A DNA stretch of 20,715 nucleotides. It comes from RGIG3102 sp964649845. GTDB taxonomy: Bacteria > Bacillota > Clostridia > Oscillospirales > Ruminococcaceae. The DNA is taken from assembly GCA_964649845.1 (NCBI GenBank), contig CAZYSS010000034.1, positions 1-20,715 of the forward strand. Reading direction: 5' to 3'. Both the position numbers and the translations under genes were made by a program. This document shows positions 7,030-14,901 of the stretch, piece by piece. How positions within the stretch are numbered: the stretch's first letter is position 1; the number at the start of each line of letters is the position of its first letter. The notes under the pieces were generated by a model. It was given only the letters and a program-made list of their open reading frames with translations. It had not been told where the DNA came from and did not search any database.

Positions 7030-8382
7030 TTACATCTGTGTAATCAATAAAATATTCTCTGTGTCGTCACCGGGTAAATAAGGTTTATTCACACCGTAGT
7101 CCGCAAGCCATATTACAGAGCCTGTTTCATCTGTGAGAACAGCCAGTTTATCGCGGAAATCCCGTGGAATTTTTTCTTCAATAAACAGTTTTTTCAGACT
7201 TTTTGTCACATTTCTGTTTGCAAAGGTGAAATTATCCCCTGTTTTTCTGGTGCGCAGACTAACAACACCTTTTATTATATCATAATTAATCCGATATGTT
7301 AAATAATTTTTCTCATTTTCTTCCATTCTTTTGTATTCTTCATAAGAAATTACAGAAAATGTTAGATTCAGATGCAAAAAAGACAGCATTGTGTCAAACT
7401 GTACAGTCATAAAGGCTGGCTGTTCAGAGGTCTTTTTCTTTTTTGGAGTGTAAAAAGACAGGCGGCCATCCTTTATCCTGCAGTACACGCTGGCAGACAG
7501 CTGGCGCTTGAAGGTTTGCTGTGACAAGGCGGCATAAACCGCCTCCACATTGTCTTTTGACAGGCAGCCCAGCTTATCCAGCTGATTGCGCAGCAGATTC
7601 TTAACCACAGCAGGATGGTCAGCCAGCAATAAATTCACATCCAGTCCGCCAAGCCCCAGGGCGTTTTTGTAAAGGCTGTCGCTCAGCTGTGTCAGAAGGG
7701 TATATATTTCCCTGCTGTCATCTGCAAAAGCGGCAATGGCTTTTTCGGCCTGTGGATTGATTGCTTTAAGCTGGGGCAGTACGTTGAGACGTATCTTATT
7801 GCGGGAGTAAATATCCTGAAAATTTGTCCGGTCTGTCACATATGGAATATTATTGTCTGCACAGTACTGTTCTATATCGCTTCTTGTGCAGTCAATCAGC
7901 GGACGGATGATACTGCCGCGCACCGGCGGTATGCCTGCCGCACCTTTCAGGGAGGTGCCGCGTGTAATGTTGAACAGCACTGTCTCTGCCCTGTCTGACA
8001 GAGTGTGTGCTGTGGCCAGCTTTGCCCCGTATTTCCGGGTGTTTTCAGCAAAAAATTTATAGCGCAGGTCCCTGGCCCAGCTTTCTGTGGACAGGCCCTG
8101 TGGTTTTTCATTATTGTTCATATCCAGACGGGTGATTATACATTCCACCCCCATACGGGCACAGTAGGCCTGTACAAATTGTTCTTCCTGTTCACTTTCC
8201 GGGCGCAGGCCGTGGTTTACGTGAAGTGCAATCACATCTACGCCCAGCTTTTCCCTGTTGGTGCACAGAAAGTGAAACAGCGCCATACTGTCTGCCCCGC
8301 CGGACAGACCTACAGCCACAGTATCACCTGCTGAAATCATATTATATTGTGAAAGTGTATTGAATACTTTTTCTGACAACAT
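7030..8382 (-). CDS. tilS: tRNA(Ile)-lysidine synthase TilS
   Basis: Attaches lysine to C34 of the CAU-anticodon tRNA-Ile, changing it to read AUA codons; essential in most bacteria. At 450 residues it is the long form, with N-terminal ATP-pyrophosphatase and C-terminal tRNA-binding domains. Seen: P-loop SGGADS (27-32), LHVNHGLRPES, the ATAHTLSDRAET segment, GAAGIPPVRG and RPLIDCTRSDI, all typical of the N-terminal domain. The C-terminal domain ends with SLRTRKTGDNF and IPRDFRDKLAVL. The ATG at 8382 has a weak AAAGAGA site before it. It lies 54 bases after dnaB, with a GC-rich hairpin between, and 21 bases before hpt. Confidence 0.96.
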   Translation of the reverse strand: MLSEKVFNTLSQYNMISAGDTVAVGLSGGADSMALFHFLCTNREKLGVDVIALHVNHGLRPESEQEEQFVQAYCARMGVECIITRLDMNNNEKPQGLSTESWARDLRYKFFAENTRKYGAKLATAHTLSDRAETVLFNITRGTSLKGAAGIPPVRGSIIRPLIDCTRSDIEQYCADNNIPYVTDRTNFQDIYSRNKIRLNVLPQLKAINPQAEKAIAAFADDSREIYTLLTQLSDSLYKNALGLGGLDVNLLLADHPAVVKNLLRNQLDKLGCLSKDNVEAVYAALSQQTFKRQLSASVYCRIKDGRLSFYTPKKKKTSEQPAFMTVQFDTMLSFLHLNLTFSVISYEEYKRMEENEKNYLTYRINYDIIKGVVSLRTRKTGDNFTFANRNVTKSLKKLFIEEKIPRDFRDKLAVLTDETGSVIWLADYGVNKPYLPGDDTENILLITQM

Positions 8383-8402
8383 AGTTTATCTCTTTTACAA
8401 CA

Positions 8403-8434
8403 ACAGGCGGGGATGGCCCCGCCCTGTATTTTTT
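8403..8434 (+). terminator. GC-rich hairpin between dnaB and tilS, T-run on the plus side
   Basis: GGCGGGG (8406-8412) pairs with CCCCGCC (8417-8423), loop ATGG, and the stem extends by ACA/TGT past a bulged C. Six T residues follow on the plus strand only. The genes here run minus, where the hairpin is followed by TGTTGTTG rather than a T-run. It could block antisense transcripts from the plus strand, or act as a weak attenuator or processing site between dnaB and tilS. Confidence 0.45.
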
Positions 8435-8436
8435 AA

Positions 8437-9813
8437 TTAATCATTATGTGTAAAATCCACATCGTAAAATCTTGTGTGGGCGCCGTCCCAGCTGAGGGGA
8501 ATTGTGCCGCTTTCACCATGTCGGTTTTTAGCGATGATACATTCCGCCATGGTCTGGTCTGCATCTTCGTTTTTATTATAGTATGCATCGCGGTAAAGGA
8601 ACAACACCACGTCTGCGTCCTGTTCGATAGAACCGGAGTCACGCAGGTCTGACAACTGTGGTCTGCCGTCACGTCCACTGCCTTTTTCTGCAGAACGGGA
8701 CAGCTGTGACAGGGCTATGATAGGCACATCCATCTCTTTTGCCATAATTTTCAGGTTGCGGGTGATCTCACTGATTTCCTGCACGCGGTTGTCACTGCGT
8801 TTGCCTGTAGACATAAGCTGTATGTAGTCCACAATAACCACACCCACGTTTGGTGTTTCAGGGTTCTGGTTAAGGCGGCGGATTTTCGCTTTCATATCGC
8901 TTACAGTGATATTTGGTGTATCATCCATATAGATAGGATATTCTGCAATCTGGCCGATGGCGTTTGTGATGATATCCCATTCAGCAATCTGGATATCGCC
9001 TGTGCGCAGGCTGTTACTGCTGATTCCTGCCTGTGAGGACAGTATTCTTTCTGTCAGCTGCTCATTGGACATTTCCAGAGAGAAGATGGCAACAGGCAGC
9101 TTCTGCATTGATGCAATATTTGATGCAATATTGAGGGCAAATGATGTTTTACCCATACCAGGACGGGCAGCCAGAACAACAAGGTCACTGCGGCCCAGTT
9201 TGCCCAGTTTATCGTCCAGGAAGCGGAAGCCTGTAGGGATACCCTGATACTTTTCTTTATCCTTGCCGGACATTTTGCGCAGACGGTCAAAGCTTTTTGC
9301 CGCTGCATCTGAAATATGTTTAAGGCTCTGGGTGTCTTTGCCCTGGCGGAGAGCATAGATTTTCTGCTCTGCACTTTCCAGCAGCAGATCTGCATCTGCA
9401 GAATCCTGTGTCCGTCTGATAATTTCTCCCGCTGTATCCATAAGGGAGCGTATCATATACTTGTCCTTAAGGATTTTTGCATAGTAGAGAATATTTGAAA
9501 GACTTGGCACAGTATCTGCAAGCTGTGACAGATAAACCTTGGCTTCGTTTTCATCAGAGAAAATTTTTGCAGAAAGAACAGCGTCAACCACCGTTACAAA
9601 GTCTGACGGTGTGTTGGCCATAAACAAAGTAAGTATTTCGTTGAAGATAAGCCTGTTCTGTTTTACATAGAAATATTCAGCCCTTACCTGCTCCACAATG
9701 GCAGAAACAAGTTCCGGGTCTATGATGGCCGCACCAAGTACCGCCTGTTCGGCTTCAATTGAGTAGGGCTGGTTTATACCCATTCCCTCAAGAGCAACTT
9801 CCAGCTGATCCAT
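8437..9813 (-). CDS. dnaB: Replicative DNA helicase DnaB
   Basis: Hexameric 5'-3' helicase that unwinds the replication fork and recruits primase. At 458 residues it has normal length. Seen: N-terminal domain with YSIEAEQAVLGA (18-29); linker; RecA-like ATPase with Walker A RPGMGKTS (217-224), FSLEMS (244-249) and Walker B VVIVDYIQLM; then LSQLSRSAEKGSGRDGRPQL, LRDSGSIEQDADVV and AKNRHGESG, all classic for the family. No intein is present. The ATG at 9813 is three bases after the rplI stop, and its ribosome binding site GAGGAA overlaps the last codons of rplI, so translation is probably coupled. The equivalent gene in Bacillus is called dnaC. Confidence 0.97.
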   Translation of the reverse strand: MDQLEVALEGMGINQPYSIEAEQAVLGAAIIDPELVSAIVEQVRAEYFYVKQNRLIFNEILTLFMANTPSDFVTVVDAVLSAKIFSDENEAKVYLSQLADTVPSLSNILYYAKILKDKYMIRSLMDTAGEIIRRTQDSADADLLLESAEQKIYALRQGKDTQSLKHISDAAAKSFDRLRKMSGKDKEKYQGIPTGFRFLDDKLGKLGRSDLVVLAARPGMGKTSFALNIASNIASMQKLPVAIFSLEMSNEQLTERILSSQAGISSNSLRTGDIQIAEWDIITNAIGQIAEYPIYMDDTPNITVSDMKAKIRRLNQNPETPNVGVVIVDYIQLMSTGKRSDNRVQEISEITRNLKIMAKEMDVPIIALSQLSRSAEKGSGRDGRPQLSDLRDSGSIEQDADVVLFLYRDAYYNKNEDADQTMAECIIAKNRHGESGTIPLSWDGAHTRFYDVDFTHND

Positions 9814-9816
9814 TTA

Positions 9817-10257
9817 TTATTCCTCTACAATTACTGTGATTTTTGCCTGGATTTCAGGATAAATTTTGATTTCTGCATCAACACGTGAAAAAGTTTTGAT
9901 ATCTTTCATCACAATTTTCTTTTTGTCGATATCAATTTTGTGCTGTGCTTTGAGAGCTGCAGCTACGTCTTTTGTTGTAACAGCTCCAAACAGCTTGCCT
10001 TCTTTGCCTGCTTTGGCTTTGATTGTAACTTCTTTGCCGTCCAGTCTGGTTTTCAGTTCGTTGGCGGCTTTGATTTCTTCCCGTTTGTGGTGGGCTTTTG
10101 CACTTTCTTTGGCTTTTACGTCATTCATAGCAGCTGCTGTAGCTTCCTTTGCCAGTTTTCTTGGCAGCAGGAAGTTTCTTGCGTAGCCATCTGAAACGTT
10201 TACTACCTGGTCTTTTTTGCCGATGTCTTTTACATCCTGTAAGAGAACTACTTTCAT
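9817..10257 (-). CDS. rplI: 50S ribosomal protein L9
   Basis: Binds 23S rRNA at the base of the L1 stalk and helps keep the reading frame. 146 residues, normal length. Seen: N-terminal domain with the L9 signature (LQDVKDIGKKDQVVNVSDGY, ARNFLLPRKLA), the long Lys/Ala-rich connecting helix (about residues 40-75), and a C-terminal domain with GKLFGAVTTKDVAAAL. AAGGAG precedes the ATG at 10257. It lies between gdpP and dnaB, a conserved Firmicutes arrangement, and has its own predicted promoter in the gap after gdpP, which would allow expression of rplI-dnaB independent of the upstream genes. Confidence 0.97.
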   Translation of the reverse strand: MKVVLLQDVKDIGKKDQVVNVSDGYARNFLLPRKLAKEATAAAMNDVKAKESAKAHHKREEIKAANELKTRLDGKEVTIKAKAGKEGKLFGAVTTKDVAAALKAQHKIDIDKKKIVMKDIKTFSRVDAEIKIYPEIQAKITVIVEE

Positions 10258-10290
10258 TTCATAATCTCCTTGATTTTTGTTTATCTATTT

Positions 10291-10319
10291 ATTTTACAGT
10301 CATTGGCTGATAATATCAA
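10291..10319 (-). promoter_or_regulatory. Predicted internal promoter for rplI-dnaB
   Basis: On the minus strand TTGATA (10319-10314), exactly 17 bases, then TAAAAT (10296-10291). It lies in the 65-base gap between gdpP and rplI. Transcription would start near 10284, just ahead of the rplI ribosome binding site. Confidence 0.55.
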
Positions 10320-10322
10320 TGG

Positions 10323-12269
10323 CTATTTTTTGTAATTGTCTATACTTTCTTTGATTTTCTCTGTGGCTTCCTCAATTGTCACGCCTTTCAGTTGTGCACC
10401 TGCCATTGTGAGATGACCGCCGCCGCCCAGGTATTCCATAAGCACCTGAACATTGATTTCGCCCAGGCTGCGGGCAGAAATCTGAATAGTGTCATCAAAT
10501 TTCACCGCAACAATTGAGCCGCGTACACCGTCCAGTGTAAGCAGGTCGTTTGCTGCCTGCGGTATTGCCACATACAGGTCTCTGGACAGGTTGTCTGCCA
10601 TGGATACTGCAACATCTTTGTAGATAAAAGCGGCGTTTACCAGATTGCTCTTGGCGAAATAGATTTCCTTAGGCACGCTGAACAGTTTCAGCACCTCTGT
10701 GGAAACAGCGCCCTGTCTGCGCAGATACGCAGATGCTTCAAATGTGCGCACGCCGGCGCGCTCTGCAAAGTTACGTGTATCCAGCATAATGCCGGCCAGC
10801 ATAGCCTCTGCTGTAATCTGTGGGATTCTGTACTGTGCAGGAACAATGTACTGCAGCAGTTCGCAAACCAGTTCGCTGGCTGATGAAGCGTAAGGCTCGT
10901 GGTATGAAACAACAGTGTCGTTGATGTAATCTACCATACGGCGGTGGTGGTCAATAACCACCTTTTTGTTTATACGTTTTACCAGTTCTTCACTTTCTGT
11001 CATACGGGCAACGTGAACGTCCACTATTATAAGCAGCGCGTTTTCTGCCAGACCCATACTGAGCGCTTTTTCAGGGGAGATAAACAGTTCTTCATCTCCC
11101 CATTCCCGGCGCACTTTGTCGATAAGGTTGTTGGCCAGACTGGTTTCTTCACGCACAACTATGTATGGGTGCTTGCCGCAGCTTTTTACCGCTGTAGCCA
11201 CACCCACGCCGGAACCAATGGCATCCAGGTCTGATGTGCTGTGACCCATAATAAATATATGTTCACTCTGCATAATAACATCGCGCAGGGCTTTTGCCAC
11301 AATACGGCTGCGCACCTTGCTGCGTTTTTCCACAGCTGCCTGTGTACCGCCGAAAAATTCATAACCCTCGTTGCTTTTGATAACAGCCTGATCACCGCCA
11401 CGGCCCAGAGCCATGTCCAGTGCCTGACGTGACAGCATATCATTTTCTGCAAAGTCTTTGCCGCCACGGCCCACACCGATGGACAGTGTCACCATATCTT
11501 CTTCCAGTTCCCTTGCTTTTGTAAGTATTTCAAAGCGGTTTTCCTCAAACTGTGAGAAATATCTTTCCTCTATAATAATATGATAGCGGCTGGTACCGAT
11601 TTTTGTAGAAATACCCTTGGTTTCATTGGCCACATCTTCAATAATCTGGTCAAGGGCACCCATAATGCCGGCACGCTTGCTTTCTTTCAGTTCTTTCAGC
11701 ACTTCGTCATAGGTATCCACAATCACCTGCATTACAACAGGACGTGTAAGATGGTATTCCCTGGCTTCCCATTTCAGCTGTGTATCGTCCACAAAATAGC
11801 ACACCCACATACTGCCGTCTTCAGAAGAAGCCGATGAGAATATAGTATATTCCCTGTCATTCACAGGCAGGGAAAGACCAAGCCGGCCACTGGCTTCTTC
11901 AATTTTCAGGCCAGGCACCACATTGGTCAGCGGTGCCAGATAACAGTCTGTATCCTTGAGAATTTGTGAACGGAAAGCGGTGTTGTACCACACAATACTG
12001 CCTTTGCTGATAATGGCAACAGGCACAGCCAGATTGTCAAAGCTGAGCTGCTGGCGGGCAGCCTGTCTGCCGCTGCCGAAGAAAACACCATGGATGGCTT
12101 TTCTGATAGCATGAGTGTTCATGGATATGATGATAACCAAGGATATGATTCCAGCCAGCGACACAAGTATCAGTTCCGGATGGAGATATGCAATAAGGCC
12201 GCTGAATATAAGAGTGATTACAGCCAGTATCACAATAATTATATCTGTACCCCAGAATTTGTTTTTCAT
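10323..12269 (-). CDS. gdpP: Cyclic-di-AMP phosphodiesterase GdpP (DHH/DHHA1)
   Basis: Membrane enzyme that hydrolyses c-di-AMP to pApA, a second messenger for potassium, cell-wall and osmotic homeostasis in Firmicutes. 648 residues, normal length. Seen: two TM helices (about 10-28 and 32-50); a PAS-like region (about 75-165); a degenerate GGDEF domain (about 175-300) without an intact GGDEF motif, as expected; the DHH phosphodiesterase with GHSTSDLDAIG (His343, Asp347, Asp349), VDVH (Asp417, His419) and IDHH (440-442); and DHHA1 with GGGGHLTMAG near the C-terminus. All metal-binding residues are present, so it should be active. The ATG at 12269 follows AGGTG. It sits 32 bases after rnj and 65 before rplI. 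Confidence 0.95.
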   Translation of the reverse strand: MKNKFWGTDIIIVILAVITLIFSGLIAYLHPELILVSLAGIISLVIIISMNTHAIRKAIHGVFFGSGRQAARQQLSFDNLAVPVAIISKGSIVWYNTAFRSQILKDTDCYLAPLTNVVPGLKIEEASGRLGLSLPVNDREYTIFSSASSEDGSMWVCYFVDDTQLKWEAREYHLTRPVVMQVIVDTYDEVLKELKESKRAGIMGALDQIIEDVANETKGISTKIGTSRYHIIIEERYFSQFEENRFEILTKARELEEDMVTLSIGVGRGGKDFAENDMLSRQALDMALGRGGDQAVIKSNEGYEFFGGTQAAVEKRSKVRSRIVAKALRDVIMQSEHIFIMGHSTSDLDAIGSGVGVATAVKSCGKHPYIVVREETSLANNLIDKVRREWGDEELFISPEKALSMGLAENALLIIVDVHVARMTESEELVKRINKKVVIDHHRRMVDYINDTVVSYHEPYASSASELVCELLQYIVPAQYRIPQITAEAMLAGIMLDTRNFAERAGVRTFEASAYLRRQGAVSTEVLKLFSVPKEIYFAKSNLVNAAFIYKDVAVSMADNLSRDLYVAIPQAANDLLTLDGVRGSIVAVKFDDTIQISARSLGEINVQVLMEYLGGGGHLTMAGAQLKGVTIEEATEKIKESIDNYKK

Positions 12270-12301
12270 AAAGCACCTGATTTCTTTTGATATTTTTCAG
12301 T

Positions 12302-14041
12302 TTATACTTCCATAACTATTGGCAGAACCATAGGGCTTCTCTTTGTCTTTTTGTAAAGCACTGAAGAAACCTGGTCGCGTATTTTGCTTTTGATAACAGT
12401 CCAGTCTTTGTAGTCATAGTTTTCATATTTTTCTATAACCGCACGTGCAGCCAGTCGTGCTTCACTGATAAGACCTTCACTTTCCTTTACATATACGAAA
12501 CCGCGGGAAACTATGTCCGGACCGCTGAGCAGCTGGCCGGAGTAGCTGTCTACTGTAAACACGACCACAACCAGACCATCCTGTGAAAGATGGCGGCGGT
12601 CACGCAGAACCACGCTGCCCACGTCCCCTACACCCAGACCGTCTACCAGTACCTGACCGCTGGTTACAGTTTCTTCCACTGCAATACCGTTTTTGTCCAG
12701 TTTCAGCACTTCGCCGGTGTTGGCAAGGATAATGTTTTCTGTAGGGATACCTGCATTTTCTGCCAGCATTGCATGGCGTTTCAGATGTTTGTATTCACCG
12801 TGAACAGGGATAAAATACTGTGGTTTTACCAGGTTGAGCATAAGCTTCAGTTCTTCCTGGCAGGCATGGCCGGAAACGTGCACATCATACATTGATTCAT
12901 AAATAACTGTTGCACCCAGTTTCATAAGGCCGTTTACAACCTTTGTAACCATCTTTTCGTTGCCGGGGATAGGTGTGGCAGAGATGATGATAAAGTCTGT
13001 AGGGCCGATAGAGAACTGGCGGTGTGTACCACCGGCCATTCTGGACAGGGCAGACAGAGGTTCACCCTGGCTGCCTGTGGTGATAAGCACTATCTGGCCA
13101 GGTTCATAGTTTTTCACCTGGTCAGGTTCAATCATAATATTTTCCGGTGCGGTAAGATAACCCAGTTCAAAAGCCATTGAAATATTGTTTATCATACTGC
13201 GGCCTGAAACAACCACCTTTCTGTTGTGTTTCACAGCCAGGTCAAGTATCTGCTGTATGCGGTAGATGTTTGATGAGAAGGTGGCTATAACAATTCTTTT
13301 GTTTTCTGCCTTTGCAAAAAAGTCTGCAAAGGATTTGCCCACTGTCTTTTCACTTGCTGATGAGCCACGGCGTTCTGCGTTGGTGGAGTCTGACAGGAAT
13401 GCCAGCACACCCTGGCTGCCATAGCGTGCAAAGGTGGACAGGTCTGTAGTATCTCCCTGTGGAGGTGTGTAGTCGATTTTGAAGTCCCCTGTAGTAATTA
13501 CAACACCTGCAGGTGATTCAATTGCAAGACCTACTGCATCCGGGATGGAATGGTTTACATGGATAGGCACAACTGTCATACAACCCAGCTGGATTCTGTC
13601 TCCTGGCTGGATAACATTGATTTCCACCACGTTTTTCAGTGAATGTTCACTGAGCTTGTTTTCAATAAGACCTTTTGTAAGCTTTGTGGCGTAAACAGGC
13701 ACGTGAAGTTCATTCATAAGATAAGGCAGTGAGCCGATGTGGTCTTCATGGCCGTGGGTAATTACGATACCTTTGATTTTATCCGCATTTTCCAGAACAT
13801 AGGTAAAATCAGGGATAACAAGGTCTACACCAAACATTTCACTGTCCGGGAATGTGTTTCCGCAGTCCACGATAAACATATCACCCCTGCATTCATAAAC
13901 CGTCATATTTTTGCCAATTTCATTAAGGCCCCCAAGGGGTATGATGCGAATAGCTTCCACAGGCTCCTCCTTTTTTGTTGTCTTTTTATTGTGATAATAT
14001 TTTGTTTTTCTGAAATATTTCTTTGTTTCTTTTTTTGGCAT
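12302..14041 (-). CDS. rnj: Ribonuclease J (metallo-beta-lactamase RNase)
   Basis: Zinc-dependent 5'-3' exonuclease and endonuclease central to mRNA decay and rRNA maturation in Firmicutes. Seen: a Lys-rich N-terminal tail (about residues 1-28); the RNase J opening RIIPLGGLNEIGKNM; the beta-lactamase motif HGHEDHIG (96-103); HVNHSIPDA; the beta-CASP domain with TTGSQGEP and SRMAGG; HVSGHACQEEL and PVHGEYKHL; and the C-terminal domain ending PIVMEV. I chose the ATG at 14041 (579 residues) because AAAGGAG lies five bases upstream. The frame is open for 39 further codons, but that stretch has no ribosome binding site, does not look like RNase J, and is part of a structured leader. It is the first gene of the minus block, with gdpP 32 bases downstream. 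Whether it is RNase J1 or J2 cannot be told. Confidence 0.95.
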   Translation of the reverse strand: MPKKETKKYFRKTKYYHNKKTTKKEEPVEAIRIIPLGGLNEIGKNMTVYECRGDMFIVDCGNTFPDSEMFGVDLVIPDFTYVLENADKIKGIVITHGHEDHIGSLPYLMNELHVPVYATKLTKGLIENKLSEHSLKNVVEINVIQPGDRIQLGCMTVVPIHVNHSIPDAVGLAIESPAGVVITTGDFKIDYTPPQGDTTDLSTFARYGSQGVLAFLSDSTNAERRGSSASEKTVGKSFADFFAKAENKRIVIATFSSNIYRIQQILDLAVKHNRKVVVSGRSMINNISMAFELGYLTAPENIMIEPDQVKNYEPGQIVLITTGSQGEPLSALSRMAGGTHRQFSIGPTDFIIISATPIPGNEKMVTKVVNGLMKLGATVIYESMYDVHVSGHACQEELKLMLNLVKPQYFIPVHGEYKHLKRHAMLAENAGIPTENIILANTGEVLKLDKNGIAVEETVTSGQVLVDGLGVGDVGSVVLRDRRHLSQDGLVVVVFTVDSYSGQLLSGPDIVSRGFVYVKESEGLISEARLAARAVIEKYENYDYKDWTVIKSKIRDQVSSVLYKKTKRSPMVLPIVMEV

Positions 14042-14055
14042 TGATGCTCCTTTCG

Positions 14056-14113
14056 CAGCCTGTAAAAAACGAATGAGAAAATACACCATAATAAAATGGT
14101 GGTAAACAGGCTG
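14056..14113 (-). promoter_or_regulatory. Structured 5' leader of RNase J mRNA
   Basis: In the minus-strand RNA, CAGCCTGT and ACAGGCTG (14113-14106 and 14063-14056) form a perfect 8-bp outer stem, and CACCAT with ATGGTG (14101-14096 and 14089-14084) a 6-bp inner hairpin. The outer stem ends two bases before the AAAGGAG ribosome binding site. The predicted leader is about 160 bases long. A role in autoregulation is inference. Confidence 0.45.
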
Positions 14114-14206
14114 ATTTTTAATATGTAAACGGACTCTTAAAGTATGGGTATTTCCCAATAATTTTCAAACGCACTTGTGGTATTTTATCAATACACTATA
14201 TAATAA

Positions 14207-14236
14207 ATAATACTTTAATTAAGATTATATTGTCAA
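14207..14236 (-). promoter_or_regulatory. Predicted sigma-A promoter of the rnj-gdpP block
   Basis: On the minus strand TTGACA (14236-14231), 18 bases, then TATTAT (14212-14207). It faces away from the rnhA promoter. It is the only strong promoter seen at the head of the seven-gene minus block. Confidence 0.6.
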
Positions 14237-14262
14237 GACGGGCAGGTTATTATTGTGAATTC

Positions 14263-14291
14263 TTTACATAAACCGCCATTTAATATATAAT
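14263..14291 (+). promoter_or_regulatory. Predicted sigma-A promoter of rnhA
   Basis: TTTACA (14263-14268), exactly 17 bases, then a perfect TATAAT (14286-14291). The start would be near 14298, about 40 bases before the rnhA ATG. Confidence 0.65.
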
Positions 14292-14337
14292 TACATTGTT
14301 ATTAAGTAGAAAATTATAGTCCTGAAAGGAAAGATAT

Positions 14338-14775
14338 ATGAAAACTGTTCACATTTTTACAGACGGGGCCTGCAGCGGCAACCCCGGCCCCGGAGGCTGG
14401 GGTGCCATACTACGATACAACGGCGTGGAGAAGGAATTGTCCGGCGGCGAAAAACATACCACCAACAACAGAATGGAAATGTGTGCCGTTCTTTATGCAT
14501 TGCAAGCGCTGAAAGAGCCTTGCGAAGTTATACTGACCAGCGACTCCAAATATGTGATAGACAGCATTACAAAAGGCTGGGTATACTCCTGGCAAAAAAA
14601 AGGCTGGAAAAAAGGTGACGGCAAACCTGCACTGAATGTGGACCTGTGGGAGCAGATTTTACCATTGCTGAAAAAGCACAATGTGACTTTCAACTGGATA
14701 AAAGGTCATGCAGGCCATCCTGAAAACGAACGCTGTGATGCAATGGCAGTGGCTGAAAGCCAGAAATTCAGATAA
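14338..14775 (+). CDS. rnhA: Ribonuclease HI
   Basis: Cuts the RNA strand of RNA-DNA hybrids, removing R-loops and primers in the cytoplasm. 145 residues, a single catalytic domain like E. coli RNase HI, with the basic handle region around SWQKKGWKKGDGKP (84-97). All four catalytic acids can be placed: Asp9 (TDGAC), Glu47 (NRMEM), Asp69 (TSDSKYV) and Asp134 (ERCDAMA), plus His124 in GHAGHPENE. AAAGGAA lies six bases before the ATG, and a good promoter lies 47 bases upstream. It is divergent from rnj, so two RNA-processing nucleases share one intergenic region. mnmA follows after 126 bases and has its own promoter. Confidence 0.97.
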   Translation: MKTVHIFTDGACSGNPGPGGWGAILRYNGVEKELSGGEKHTTNNRMEMCAVLYALQALKEPCEVILTSDSKYVIDSITKGWVYSWQKKGWKKGDGKPALNVDLWEQILPLLKKHNVTFNWIKGHAGHPENERCDAMAVAESQKFR

Positions 14776-14835
14776 TATGTATTGCAATTTTATGAATTGT
14801 TCCCTGATATCATAATAATATACAATATTTTCTTG

Positions 14836-14864
14836 TTGAATTATTTGTACAACCGATTTATGAT
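14836..14864 (+). promoter_or_regulatory. Predicted promoter of mnmA
   Basis: TTGAAT (14836-14841), exactly 17 bases, then TATGAT (14859-14864). The start would be near 14871, about 30 bases before the mnmA ATG. This supports the downstream start for mnmA, because an upstream ATG start would lie ahead of this promoter. Confidence 0.5.
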
Positions 14865-14901
14865 AACAGAAAGAACAGTTCAATTTACCGGAGGGTATTC
14901 T

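Noticed and set aside
14042..14158. RNase J starting 39 codons further upstream
   Set aside because: No ribosome binding site there, the added residues do not resemble RNase J, and the stretch forms the leader stem; AAAGGAG fits the ATG at 14041.
14782..14901. MnmA starting 40 codons further upstream
   Set aside because: The predicted promoter overlaps this stretch and GGAGGG fits the ATG at 14902.
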